A stretch of DNA of 64,000 bases from Casp-actino8 sp964563545 (GCA_964563545.1 CAZLXB010000009.1:15403-79402), one strand, 5' to 3'. Counted from the first letter of the stretch, positions 31,904 to 40,285 are shown. Notes: a model not told the origin generated them from the sequence alone. Numbers and translations: made by a program.

Positions 31904-32821
31904 TCACGCACGCGGAGCCAACGCGAGTTGTCGACTCTGGGCCACGAGCACACCGGCGGTATCCCAGATCTCACCATCGGCTTCGAGAAGTCCGTTCTGC
32001 ACGAAGCGCGTTCGGAAGAAACACGCCACCGGGCCGGAGGCAGGAACAGCCCGCACGTGCACGGTGAGTTCCAGCGTCGGCACCCAATTGGTCGGTAAGG
32101 CGAGATTGAAAGCCGGAGGCGGAAAAGCATCGGCGGCCAACAAGAGAGCGATGCTGTCGATCGGACGATCGTCCCTGAAGGCGAACCAGCCGCGCATCGT
32201 TCCGGTACCGGTCGGGCTTCCGTTGCGAAAGCCGGCGTCGCGAGGATCGATACGGGTCGCCAAGCGGTCGTGAATGAATGCAAAGCTGTTGATGGAGGTG
32301 TCGGAGACCACCGGACACTCGCTCCACGGTGTGATGTCGGGTCGGGTGTCGTTCATCGAGGTCGGTCCGCCGGGGTCGGTGGAAAAATCGCCAAGGGTGG
32401 CGAGCACTCGTAACGCTTCACGACCGGGTTCACGACCGGGTTCACGACCAGGTTCACGACTGGACTCGCGACCCACCGTGTTCTCGGCGTGATCGAGGAG
32501 ATACATGCTCGCGGTCGCGGTACCGAATCGCCGGCCCGAACGAACCGGTCGGACGTCGATGCGCACCGGATTCGGCGGACACGGAGCGAGATAGTGCGCA
32601 GTGATCGTGAAGCAATCGGGCCGACCCGTGGCCTCGGTGAGCGCCCGAGCAGCCAGTGCCATCAGGTAGCCGCCGTTCGCGTTGCCGAGGATGTCCCATC
32701 CGGGAGCGATCACCGCGTCGTAGGAGACGGACGGAAGCGATGAAGTTCCGTGGACCGATGTTTCACGAGATAACTCCGTGATCTCGGTGACGGCAATAGC
32801 GCGATCGAATTCGGAAGTCAT
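31904..32821 (-). CDS. Acyl-CoA thioesterase-like double-hotdog protein
   Basis: 305 residues of the thioesterase-like (TesB/4HBT_3-type) family: first hotdog about 25-125 (GWDILGNANGGYLMALAARAL), second about 195-305 (DSIALLLAADAFPPPAFN and VPTLELTVHVRA). The linker between the two contains a four-residue repeat (R-E-P-G) encoded by a 12-bp tandem array. Start at ATG 32821. Likely hydrolyses acyl-CoA; chain length unknown. Confidence 0.75.
   Translation of the reverse strand: MTSEFDRAIAVTEITELSRETSVHGTSSLPSVSYDAVIAPGWDILGNANGGYLMALAARALTEATGRPDCFTITAHYLAPCPPNPVRIDVRPVRSGRRFGTATASMYLLDHAENTVGRESSREPGREPGREPGREALRVLATLGDFSTDPGGPTSMNDTRPDITPWSECPVVSDTSINSFAFIHDRLATRIDPRDAGFRNGSPTGTGTMRGWFAFRDDRPIDSIALLLAADAFPPPAFNLALPTNWVPTLELTVHVRAVPASGPVACFFRTRFVQNGLLEADGEIWDTAGVLVAQSRQLALAPRA
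32417..32464 (-). repeat. 12-bp tandem repeat (4 copies) inside the thioesterase-like gene
   Basis: Plus-strand unit TTCACGACCGGG is repeated at 32417, 32429, 32441 and 32453, the last two with one to three changes, and a fifth degenerate unit follows. On the coding strand it gives repeats of Gly-Arg-Glu-Pro in the inter-domain linker. Confidence 0.95.
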
Positions 32822-32869
32822 CGGCAACCGTCCAAGTTCAATCCCGAATACACGACCTGATAATCATCA

Positions 32870-33079
32870 CTCCCGATATCTCGCACGGGTTCGACGGTAG
32901 TCAAGCCGTATCCTGAACCCGTGANNNNNNNNNNNNNNNNNNNNNNNNNNNNNNNNNNNNNNNNNNNNNNNNNNNNNNNNNNNNNNNNNNNNNNNNNNNN
33001 NNNNNNNNNNNNNNNNNNNNNNNNCTCCCGATATCTCGCACGGGTTCGACGGTAGTCAAGCCGTATCCTGAACCCGTGA
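32870..33079 (+). repeat. 55-bp direct duplication around assembly gap 3 (artefact)
   Basis: Bases 32870-32924 and 33025-33079 are identical, with exactly 100 N (32925-33024) between them. The second copy contains the real metG promoter and start; the first copy is the same locus seen again. Confidence 0.95.
33064..33069 (+). promoter_or_regulatory. -10 box (TATCCT) of metG, leaderless
   Basis: TATCCT, 6 nt, then the GTG start of metG at 33076. Confidence 0.55.
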
Positions 33080-34629
33080 CCGACGGTTCCCCGGCTCGAC
33101 CCGGCTTCTACGCGACGACGCCCATCTACTACGTCAACGCCAAACCTCACCTGGGTCACGCCTACACCACGATCGTCGGCGATGCCCTCGCCCGCTGGCA
33201 CCGCCTGCTCGGCGACGACGTTCACTTCCTGACCGGCACCGACGAACACGGTCTGAAGATCCAGCAGGCCGCCGATGCCGCCGGACTCGCACCGAAGCAG
33301 TTCGCCGACTCCATCGCTCCCCTCTTCGCCGATGCCTGGCAGCGCCTCGACATCACGAACGACGACTTCATCCGCACCACCGAAGAACGTCATCGCATCG
33401 GTGTTCAAAAACTCCTGCAGGCGTGTTACGACAACGGCGACATCGAACTCGACACGTACCGCGGCCTCTATTGCGTCGCCTGCGAGGCCTACTACGTCGA
33501 GGACGACCTCACCGAGGGCAACTGCCCGATCCACAAGCGACCGGTCGAGCAGGTCGAAGAGGAGAACTACTTCTTCCGTCTGTCGCGATACGGCGACCGA
33601 CTCCTGAAGTGGTACGCCGACCATCCCGGCGCGATCGTGCCCGACTATCGGATGAATGAAGTCATCGGATTCATCAAGCAGGGACTGCTCGACTTCAGCA
33701 TCAGTCGGACGAGCTTCTCGTGGGGCATTCCCCTGCCGTGGGATGACAAGCACATCACCTACGTCTGGTTCGACGCTCTGGCCAACTACATCACGGCCGT
33801 CGGATACGGCACCGACGACGATCTCTTCACCCGCCGCTGGCCAGTCGATTACCACCTGATCGGCAAGGACATCATCCGCTTCCATTGCGTGTACTGGCCG
33901 GCCATGCTCTTGTCGGCCGGCATCGAACCGCCCAAGGGTTGGGCGGTCGGTGGTTGGCTGCTCGTCGGCGGCGAGAAGATGTCGAAAACCACCGGCAACG
34001 TGGTGAATCCACTCGACCTTGTCGACGAATCGAATCCCGAGGGCGTGGGCGTCGACGGTTTCCGGTACTACGTCCTGGCCGAGACCCCCTATGGCGCCGA
34101 CGGCGACTTCACCTACGAAGGTCTCATCGGTCGGTACAACACCGATCTCGCCAACAACTTCGGCAACCTTCTGAGCCGCGTGGCCACCGTGGTCGGCAAG
34201 AAGTGCAACGGCGTGGGTCCGGCACCGTCGACGTCCACCGATTCGGCGCGCGAACTCGCCCATGTTGCGGCCACGGCCGTGACCGAGACGATCGAGCGCT
34301 GGCGCGACGTTCAGCCGAGCCGTGCACTCGAAGCCACCTGGCAACTCATTCGAGCGACCAACGCGTATCTCGAGACCAATGAGCCCTGGAAGTCCGAGCC
34401 GGGTCCGGCGGTCGATGAAGTCATGGGCAACGCCCTCGAAGTGCTGCGCCTCGTCGCGATCCTCGCGTCGCCGGCCGTACCGCGAACCGCGCAAGCCGTA
34501 TGGGAGCGCATCGGTATGCCCGGACGCGTGGACGACCAACGCATTCCGCGCGACACCGCGTGGGGCGGTTACCCCGGTGGACTGAACGTCGTGAAGGGTG
34601 ATCCGCTCTTCCCGCGCCGTCAGGCCTGA
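33076..34629 (+). CDS. metG: Methionyl-tRNA synthetase
   Basis: 517 residues from GTG. The class I signature appears as HLGH (25-28) and KMSK (301-304). A single zinc knuckle (CVAC near 135, CPIH near 152) shows the one-knuckle MetG type, and there is no C-terminal tRNA-binding extension, as in mycobacterial MetG. It heads the conserved actinobacterial order metG-tatD-(rpfB)-rsmA-ispE. Confidence 0.96.
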   Translation: MTDGSPARPGFYATTPIYYVNAKPHLGHAYTTIVGDALARWHRLLGDDVHFLTGTDEHGLKIQQAADAAGLAPKQFADSIAPLFADAWQRLDITNDDFIRTTEERHRIGVQKLLQACYDNGDIELDTYRGLYCVACEAYYVEDDLTEGNCPIHKRPVEQVEEENYFFRLSRYGDRLLKWYADHPGAIVPDYRMNEVIGFIKQGLLDFSISRTSFSWGIPLPWDDKHITYVWFDALANYITAVGYGTDDDLFTRRWPVDYHLIGKDIIRFHCVYWPAMLLSAGIEPPKGWAVGGWLLVGGEKMSKTTGNVVNPLDLVDESNPEGVGVDGFRYYVLAETPYGADGDFTYEGLIGRYNTDLANNFGNLLSRVATVVGKKCNGVGPAPSTSTDSARELAHVAATAVTETIERWRDVQPSRALEATWQLIRATNAYLETNEPWKSEPGPAVDEVMGNALEVLRLVAILASPAVPRTAQAVWERIGMPGRVDDQRIPRDTAWGGYPGGLNVVKGDPLFPRRQA

Positions 34630-34667
34630 GTCTCCAGGCCTGAGTTACAGAGAATCATTCAGCGAGC

Positions 34668-35465
34668 ATGAACAGGACCGCCGTGATCTGGACCGACACC
34701 CACTGTCATCTCGACGACGACCGATATCGCGATCTCGACGGAACGTCGGGGGTCCTGATGCGGGCGCGGGAGGCCGGAGTCGGCACGTTCATCACCGTCG
34801 GATGCGACCGGGCGACGTCGCTGAGCGCGATCGTGTGTGCCGGTGAGAATTCCGACGTGTGGGCGACGGTTGGCCTGCATCCGCACGAAGCCGAGCACGG
34901 TGTGGAGACGATCGAGGACCTCTTCGATCAGCCCAAGGTGGTGGCCGTCGGCGAGGCCGGACTCGATTACTACTACGACCACTCGGCTCGCGACGCGCAG
35001 CGGGTGGCCTTCGCCGCGCAGATTCGTATCGCGCACGCGCGCCGACTGCCTCTCGTCATCCACACGCGCGATGCGTGGGATGACACCTTCGACATCCTGC
35101 GCGCCGAGGGAACCCCGGCCCACACGATCTTCCACTGCTTCACCGGCGGCCCCGACGAGGCGCGCCGCTGCCTCGAGGTCGGTGCGTTTCTCAGTTTCTC
35201 GGGCATCGTCACCTTCAAGAACGCGACCGATGTGGCCGATGCCGCACGGATCTGCCCCGACGACCGGATTCTCGTCGAGACCGACAGTCCGTATCTCGCG
35301 CCGGTTCCGCACCGAGGTCGCACCAATCAGCCCGCGCACGTCGCCGATGTCGGACGCTTCGTCGCCGACCTGCGTCACACGGCCGTCGCCGACTTCGCCG
35401 CGCTCACCTCGGCCAATGCCCGACGGGCGTTCCCCGCGCTGACGTCCGGGCTCCCGAACTCATAG
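34668..35465 (+). CDS. tatD: TatD family metal-dependent deoxyribonuclease
   Basis: 265 residues. Metal ligands of the TIM barrel are visible: THCHLD (11-16), GEAGLDYYYD around 100, VIHTRDAWDD, FHCFTGG and the last Asp in ETDSPYLAP. Family members are 3'-5' exonucleases in DNA repair or tRNA-related quality control. Its TAG stop forms the first half of the -10 box of the next gene. A GTG at 34683 is an alternative start. Confidence 0.93.
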   Translation: MNRTAVIWTDTHCHLDDDRYRDLDGTSGVLMRAREAGVGTFITVGCDRATSLSAIVCAGENSDVWATVGLHPHEAEHGVETIEDLFDQPKVVAVGEAGLDYYYDHSARDAQRVAFAAQIRIAHARRLPLVIHTRDAWDDTFDILRAEGTPAHTIFHCFTGGPDEARRCLEVGAFLSFSGIVTFKNATDVADAARICPDDRILVETDSPYLAPVPHRGRTNQPAHVADVGRFVADLRHTAVADFAALTSANARRAFPALTSGLPNS

Positions 35466-35468
35466 CCT
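35463..35468 (+). promoter_or_regulatory. -10 box (TAGCCT) made partly from the tatD stop codon
   Basis: The tatD TAG plus CCT gives TAGCCT, 10 nt before the ATG at 35479. Second case in the window of a stop codon inside a -10 box. Confidence 0.4.
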
Positions 35469-35478
35469 CGATCCAACG

Positions 35479-35994
35479 ATGCTGTCCTTTGCCGAACGCC
35501 GACGTCTCGTGCTCGCGATCGTCATCACCCTCATCGCGGTGTTGGCGGCCATGGCCTCGGGCAACGGCGGCGAGGACGCCGGCGATGATGGGGTCGAAGG
35601 CATCGGTGGGATCGAAGGCGGTCTTGTCGGCACGACAACTCTCGCGCCCGACAGTCCGGCGTCACCGGCATTCCTGCCCGCCACCGAATCCACCACGGCT
35701 CCCCAGATCATCACCGTCAATGTGCCCGCACCACCGACGGGCACCGTGCTCACCGGAACCGCGAGTTACATCCGCTGGCCTCAGACCATGGGACTCAAGC
35801 CGTGCGCAACACCTCATGCACTCATCGGTGCGGTGATCACGGTGACCAATCTCAACAATGGTCGACAGATCAAGTGCAACAACGTGTCGATCGAGGCCCT
35901 GCGTGATGGAAGCGTGATCCTCATCCACACCGACGTCTTTCTCGATCTGGCCGACCTCGTCGACGCGCCGATCCCCGTCGAGATCAACTTCTGA
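35479..35994 (+). CDS. Membrane-anchored RlpA-like double-psi beta-barrel protein in the rpfB position
   Basis: 171 residues. An N-terminal hydrophobic segment (about 12-28) without a lipobox serves as signal anchor, followed by an Asp/Gly/Thr/Pro-rich linker (about 29-85) and a beta-barrel domain (about 92-171): TGTASYIRW, then ITVTNLNNGRQIKC and HTDVFLDLADLV, the pattern of RlpA/3D-type double-psi barrels. Two Cys (in KPCATP and IKCNN) could form a disulfide. Between tatD and rsmA mycobacteria carry rpfB, so a cell-wall role is inferred; catalytic competence as a transglycosylase cannot be claimed. Confidence 0.65.
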   Translation: MLSFAERRRLVLAIVITLIAVLAAMASGNGGEDAGDDGVEGIGGIEGGLVGTTTLAPDSPASPAFLPATESTTAPQIITVNVPAPPTGTVLTGTASYIRWPQTMGLKPCATPHALIGAVITVTNLNNGRQIKCNNVSIEALRDGSVILIHTDVFLDLADLVDAPIPVEINF

Positions 35995-35997
35995 GCC

Positions 35998-36837
35998 GTG
36001 ACCCATTCTCGTCGCGACATCACGAACCTGCTCGAAGAGCACTCGCTGGCACCGCGTCGCGCCTTCGGACAGAACTTCGTCGCCGATCCCAACACGGTCC
36101 GCCGCATCGCGCGTCTGGCCGGTGTCGGCGCGGGCGACCATGTGGTCGAGATCGGCGGCGGTCTCGGGTCGCTCACCCTCGCGTTGGCCGAAACCGGCGC
36201 GCGGGTCACGGCGATCGAGATCGATCACGGTCTGGCACCGGTGCTGCGCGCCGTCACCGCGCATCTCGAGTCGGTCACCGTCGTCGAGGGTGACGCACTC
36301 GCCCTCGACTGGGCATCACTGTTGGCCGACGATTCGCGGGTCACCGTGGTGGCCAACCTTCCTTACAACGTGGCCACTCCGCTCGTGGCCGATCTCCTCG
36401 ACACCGTTCCCCGGATCGACCGCTTCGTGGTGATGGTTCAGCGCGAAGTCGCACTCCGGCTCGCGGCCGCGCCCGGCTCATCGGATTACGGGGCCATCAG
36501 CGTGAAGGTCGCGTACTGGGGCACGGCGCGCCTCCTCGGCGATGTTCCGCCCACCGTGTTCGTACCCCGACCCAAGGTCACGTCGTCGATCATCGAGATC
36601 ACCCGGCGCGTCGAACCGGCGGTGTCCGATGTATCACCGAACGAATTGTTCGCGCTCGTGCGCCGCGCCTTTGGCCAACGGCGCAAGATGTTGCGACGAT
36701 CCTTGGCCGACGTCGTGACCGCAGAACAATTCGCCCACGCTCGAGTGTCGCCCGAGGCGCGACCAGAACAACTCGACGTCGTGGCGTGGGGTCGCCTCGC
36801 CAAGGTTCTCGCGGCATCGGGTGATCACCGTGACTGA
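35998..36837 (+). CDS. rsmA: 16S rRNA (adenine-1518/1519-N6)-dimethyltransferase
   Basis: 279 residues from GTG. RRAFGQNFV, VEIGGGLGSLT (SAM motif I) and NLPYNVATPL (catalytic motif IV) are present; the C-terminal helical domain ends at WGRLAKVL. Ribosome-biogenesis KsgA enzyme. It overlaps ispE, as in other actinobacteria. Confidence 0.96.
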   Translation: MTHSRRDITNLLEEHSLAPRRAFGQNFVADPNTVRRIARLAGVGAGDHVVEIGGGLGSLTLALAETGARVTAIEIDHGLAPVLRAVTAHLESVTVVEGDALALDWASLLADDSRVTVVANLPYNVATPLVADLLDTVPRIDRFVVMVQREVALRLAAAPGSSDYGAISVKVAYWGTARLLGDVPPTVFVPRPKVTSSIIEITRRVEPAVSDVSPNELFALVRRAFGQRRKMLRRSLADVVTAEQFAHARVSPEARPEQLDVVAWGRLAKVLAASGDHRD

Positions 36838-37687
36838 CGTCGTGAAAACCATCGCGCCGGCCAAGCTCACGTTGTGGTTGCGCATCACGGGCGTTCGACC
36901 CGATGGCTATCACCTCATCGACGCCGAGATGACGACGCTCGACCTGCACGACCGATTGGAGATACGCGAGCTCGCGGATGCGAACGCGGCGCGTGACGGT
37001 CAGGTGAACTTCACCGGACCTTTCGCGACCGGACTCGTGGATGACGATCGCAACCTCGTGCGACGCGCGCTGAACTTCGTCGGTCGGCGCGCCGATGTCG
37101 TGCTCGAGAAGAACATTCCCCACGGTGGCGGACTCGGCGGCGGTTCGGCCGATGCCGCGGCGATGTTGCGCTGGGCCGGGATCACGACGTCGGACGTCAT
37201 CGACATGAGCGTCGACACGAGCATCGACGCGTCCGGCAAGGCGACTGAGATCGCGACGCAGATTGCGCATCGACTGGGGGCCGATGTTCCGTTCTGTCTG
37301 GTCGGCGGTCGGGCTCGTGTGCGCGGGATCGGCGAGATCATCGATCCGGTGGCACATCAGCCAGGTGTGGTGACCCTCGTGGTCCCGCCGTTCTCGGTCA
37401 GCACTCCGGCGGTGTACCGGGCGTGGGACGAGCTCGGTGGTCCGAGATCAGATGGTCCGAACGATCTCGAGCCAGCCGCTTTGGCCGTCGAGCCGCGACT
37501 CGCCCTCTGGCGGGAAGTCATCGCCACCGCGAGTGGCGCGCTTGCGACCTTGGCCGGCAGCGGCGCGACCTGGTTCGTCCATGGCGACCATGTGGATGGC
37601 ATCCGGGCCGCCTTCGCCGAGGCCTCGAAATCTGCGCCTGATCAGAACCTTGGGAACACCCAGGTTTTCAGCTCACGACACGCCTGA
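36821..37687 (+). CDS. ispE: 4-diphosphocytidyl-2-C-methyl-D-erythritol kinase
   Basis: 288 residues. GHMP kinase with APAKLTLWLRITG and GYHLIDAEM near the start and the phosphate loop GGGLGGGSADAAA (about 104-116); the C-terminal LAGSGATWFV motif is present. It acts in the non-mevalonate isoprenoid pathway. GTG 36821 is used; GTG 36830 (overlapping the rsmA stop as GTGA) is as likely. Confidence 0.94.
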   Translation: MITVTDVVKTIAPAKLTLWLRITGVRPDGYHLIDAEMTTLDLHDRLEIRELADANAARDGQVNFTGPFATGLVDDDRNLVRRALNFVGRRADVVLEKNIPHGGGLGGGSADAAAMLRWAGITTSDVIDMSVDTSIDASGKATEIATQIAHRLGADVPFCLVGGRARVRGIGEIIDPVAHQPGVVTLVVPPFSVSTPAVYRAWDELGGPRSDGPNDLEPAALAVEPRLALWREVIATASGALATLAGSGATWFVHGDHVDGIRAAFAEASKSAPDQNLGNTQVFSSRHA

Positions 37688-37696
37688 GCGCGCGAG

Positions 37697-37789
37697 TTAC
37701 TTACGACGCTGGTGACGCGTGCGGCGGAGCATCTTCTTGTGCTTCTTCTTGCGCATCCGCTTGCGACGCTTCTTGATCAACGAACCCAT
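37697..37789 (-). CDS. Ribosomal protein bS22 (AURKAIP1/COX24-type mini-protein)
   Basis: 30 residues, starting MGSLIKKRRKRM and ending LRRTRHQRRK. This matches the AURKAIP1/COX24-type bS22 found on mycobacterial small subunits near the decoding region. GAGAGGT precedes the ATG as ribosome binding site. It is the only minus-strand gene between metG and coxL and stands alone between ispE and tRNA-Gln. Confidence 0.92.
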   Translation of the reverse strand: MGSLIKKRRKRMRKKKHKKMLRRTRHQRRK

Positions 37790-37886
37790 GGGTACCTCTC
37801 GGTCGACTGACTTCGCCACGCTAGCGACCCCCGCTACCGGGCTCCAACGGGCCGGGCCCGGATCCGAGCCCGACAGCCTGCGCCGA

Positions 37887-37892
37887 TACGCT
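37887..37892 (+). promoter_or_regulatory. -10 box (TACGCT) of tRNA-Gln
   Basis: TACGCT ends 13 bp before the mature 5' end of tRNA-Gln. Confidence 0.35.
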
Positions 37893-37905
37893 GAGGGCCG
37901 TTCCT

Positions 37906-37980
37906 TCCGGGGTCGTTCAATCGGTAGGACAGCGGATTTTGATTCCGCGAATAGGGGTTCGATCCCTCTCCCCGGAGCCA
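37906..37980 (+). tRNA. tRNA-Gln (anticodon UUG)
   Basis: 75 nt including an encoded CCA. Acceptor TCCGGGG pairs with CCCCGGA, the anticodon arm GCGGA-TTTTGAT-TCCGC gives UUG, and the T arm has GGGGTTCGATCCC. Confidence 0.95.
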
Positions 37981-38017
37981 GAGTCGCCCACACCCCACCC
38001 GCGTCGCTCGACCGTGC

Positions 38018-38023
38018 TATGAC
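38018..38023 (+). promoter_or_regulatory. -10-like box (TATGAC) of glmU
   Basis: TATGAC, 6 nt, then the ATG at 38030. The last base differs from the TANNNT pattern. Confidence 0.35.
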
Positions 38024-38029
38024 CTTCTC

Positions 38030-39127
38030 ATGCCGGTCTACGCCATCGTCCTCGCCGCCGGTGAGGGAACCCGTATGCGCTCTGACCGACCCAAGCCGCT
38101 GCATCTGATCTGCGGGCGGCCGATGGTGATGCACGTGATCCACGCGCTGGAGGCGGTCGAACCGTCTCGAACGGTGGTCGTGGTGGGTCATGGTGCCGAA
38201 CGCGTGGCCAAACGGGTCCAGAACGACTCACCGGTCTGGGTCAATGTCGCATTCGCCGAACAGTTGGTTCAGAGAGGCACTGGAGATGCGACTCTCGTCG
38301 GGCTGGACGCGCTCGAGTCGTCCACGAGTGGCGATCTCGACGACACGTCCACGGTCCTCGTCCTGACCGGCGACACCCCACTCCTGCGCAAGGAGACCAT
38401 CGATGATCTCGTGACGTATCACGAGTCGAACGCCCTCGGCGCGACGGTCCTGGTGTCGAACATGCCCGACGCCACCGGCTACGGCCGCATCGTCCGCGCG
38501 AAGAGCGGGCGCGTTCAACGTATCGTCGAACAACGCGATGCGACCGACGAAGAAAAGCGCATCACCGAGTTCAACACGGGGATCTACGCGTTCCGACGCG
38601 ATCTCCTCGGTCCGGCTCTCCGCCGGGTCTCCCCCAACAACTCGCAATCCGAGTACTACCTGACCGATGTGATCGCCGTTCTGGCCGGCATGGGCCATCA
38701 GATCGGCGCCGTGACCGCCGATGCCGCCGAAACCCAAGGTGTGAACGATCGCTGGCAGTTGGCGCTGGCCGAGCGAGAACTACGGGCCCGCACGAACCGC
38801 CATTGGCTGCTGAACGGCGTCACGATGCTCGACCCGCGCCAGACCTTCATCGACATGGACGTCCACATCGGCCGGGACGTGACCATCTTTCCGGGCACCA
38901 TCATCCAGGGCCGTACGGTCATCGGCGCCGGCTGCGAGATCGGTCCGCACACCCGACTCGTCGACTGCGTCATCGGTGACGGTGCAGTGATCGAGAACTC
39001 GGTGGCACGCGACTCCGACGTCGGGGCGGGCGCGCACGTCGGCCCCTTCGCCCATCTCGATGCCGGGTCCCGGGTGGCTGAAGGCCGACGAACCGGTCCG
39101 TTCTATGCTTCGTCGACGGGCGAATGA
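38030..39127 (+). CDS. glmU: GlmU-type N-acetylglucosamine-1-phosphate uridyltransferase lacking the acetyltransferase half
   Basis: 365 residues against about 450-490 for bifunctional GlmU. The uridyltransferase domain is complete: LAAGEGTRM (8-16), Lys22, LTGDTPLL, TGYGRIVR, EFNTGIYAF and the GVND metal motif (about 237-240). A left-handed beta-helix starts (IGRDVTIFPGTIIQG, IGAGCEIGPHTRL) but stops after GPFAHLDAGSRVAEG, so the acetyltransferase catalytic His, the CoA site and the C-terminal tail are absent. No remnant is found in other frames before prs. It should still make UDP-GlcNAc from GlcNAc-1-P; acetylation of GlcN-1-P must come from elsewhere. Confidence 0.88.
   Translation: MPVYAIVLAAGEGTRMRSDRPKPLHLICGRPMVMHVIHALEAVEPSRTVVVVGHGAERVAKRVQNDSPVWVNVAFAEQLVQRGTGDATLVGLDALESSTSGDLDDTSTVLVLTGDTPLLRKETIDDLVTYHESNALGATVLVSNMPDATGYGRIVRAKSGRVQRIVEQRDATDEEKRITEFNTGIYAFRRDLLGPALRRVSPNNSQSEYYLTDVIAVLAGMGHQIGAVTADAAETQGVNDRWQLALAERELRARTNRHWLLNGVTMLDPRQTFIDMDVHIGRDVTIFPGTIIQGRTVIGAGCEIGPHTRLVDCVIGDGAVIENSVARDSDVGAGAHVGPFAHLDAGSRVAEGRRTGPFYASSTGE
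39104..39109 (+). promoter_or_regulatory. -10 box (TATGCT) for prs inside the glmU 3' end
   Basis: TATGCT lies 74 nt before the prs ATG, inside the last codons of glmU. A GGAAGGA/GGGGGA ribosome binding region precedes the ATG. Confidence 0.3.
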
Positions 39128-39183
39128 CCGGGCGAATCACCGGCACTTCGATCCACTGACACGGCGGAAGGAACCACGGGGGA

Positions 39184-40164
39184 ATGGACAAGCTGACGAC
39201 CAAGCGGATGGCGTTGTACTCCGGCCGCACGCACATGTCCCTCGCCAAGGAAGTCGCCGATCACCTCGGCATCGGTCTTGGTGATCCCAATCTCGTCGAG
39301 TTCGCCAATGGCGAGGTCCGACCGCGATTCGGCGAAAGCGTTCGCGGTTGTGACGTGTTCATCATGCAGACGCACTTCGGTTGTGATGGTCGGAGCATCA
39401 ACGACTCGATCATGGAACAACTGATCATGATCGATGCCGCCCAACGCGCATCGGCCAAGCGCATCACGGCCGTGTGCCCCTTCTACGGATACGCCCGCCA
39501 GGACCGCAAGGCCGAGGGCCGCGAACCGATCACGGCTCGCTTGATCGCCGATCTCTTCAAGGCCGCCGGCGCCAAGCGCATGGTGTCGATCGATCTCCAC
39601 AGCGGACAGATCCAGGGTTTCTTCGACGGCCCGGTCGACCACCTCACCGCCATGCCGGTGATCGAGGACTACATCCGCAAGAACGCCAAGGATCCGGTGA
39701 TCGTGTCGCCCGACGCCGGTCGCATCAAGGTGGCCGAGCGCATGCAGCAGCACCTGAGTGCCGATCTGGCCTTCGTCTACAAGCGGCGTCCGAAGGGCAC
39801 CACCAACACGGCGCAGGCCCTCGACGTGATCGGCGAAGTGGAGGGACGCCTCTGCATCCTCACCGACGACATGATCGACACCGGGGGCACCATCGTGTCG
39901 GCCGCGCATCTCCTGCTCGACAAGGGCGCGACCGAGGTCTGGGCCATGGCCACACACGGCGTGCTGTCGGGTCCGGCCATCGAACGCCTGAGCTCCTCCC
40001 GGATCGACCGGGTGGTGCTGACCAACACCCTGCCGCTCGCCCCCGAGAAGCTGATCCCCAAGATCGAGGTCATCTCGATCGCCCCGATCATCGCCGACGC
40101 CCTGTCGGCGGTCTTCGACGACACCTCGGTCTCGGAGATCTTCGGCGGCGAAAACCAGGCCTGA
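39184..40164 (+). CDS. prs: Ribose-phosphate pyrophosphokinase
   Basis: 326 residues. FANGEVRPRF, the flexible-loop region PYYGYARQDRK-like FYGYARQDRK, SIDLHSGQIQGFF and the PRPP loop DDMIDTGGTIV are intact. It makes PRPP for nucleotides, histidine and NAD. The glmU-prs-rplY-pth order is shared with other actinobacteria. Confidence 0.96.
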   Translation: MDKLTTKRMALYSGRTHMSLAKEVADHLGIGLGDPNLVEFANGEVRPRFGESVRGCDVFIMQTHFGCDGRSINDSIMEQLIMIDAAQRASAKRITAVCPFYGYARQDRKAEGREPITARLIADLFKAAGAKRMVSIDLHSGQIQGFFDGPVDHLTAMPVIEDYIRKNAKDPVIVSPDAGRIKVAERMQQHLSADLAFVYKRRPKGTTNTAQALDVIGEVEGRLCILTDDMIDTGGTIVSAAHLLLDKGATEVWAMATHGVLSGPAIERLSSSRIDRVVLTNTLPLAPEKLIPKIEVISIAPIIADALSAVFDDTSVSEIFGGENQA

Positions 40165-40212
40165 CCCCCACACCCCGGGGGATCACGGGTGCGAAGTCCT
40201 CGCCCCGACCCG

Positions 40213-40218
40213 TAGTAT
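40213..40218 (+). promoter_or_regulatory. -10 box (TAGTAT) of rplY
   Basis: TAGTAT lies 67 nt before the rplY ATG. The leader of about 60 nt contains a CCGGGCCCG...GGTCCGGG inverted repeat just before the ribosome binding site, which could fold; a regulatory role is unproven. Confidence 0.4.
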
Positions 40219-40285
40219 CGGACCCTGTTTGTGAATCAGTCTGTGAACCACCGGGCCCGACGGTCCGGGTCGAAAGGCCGCTGAA

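Noticed and set aside
32417..32464. Short regular repeats as a possible CRISPR array
   Set aside because: Units are contiguous 12-mers without spacers and lie in frame within a gene. No other regularly spaced repeats or cas genes were seen.
39060..39284. Frameshift as the cause of the short GlmU
   Set aside because: The alternative frame after 39060 shows no hexapeptide repeats or acetyltransferase motifs, so the missing part is absent, not shifted.
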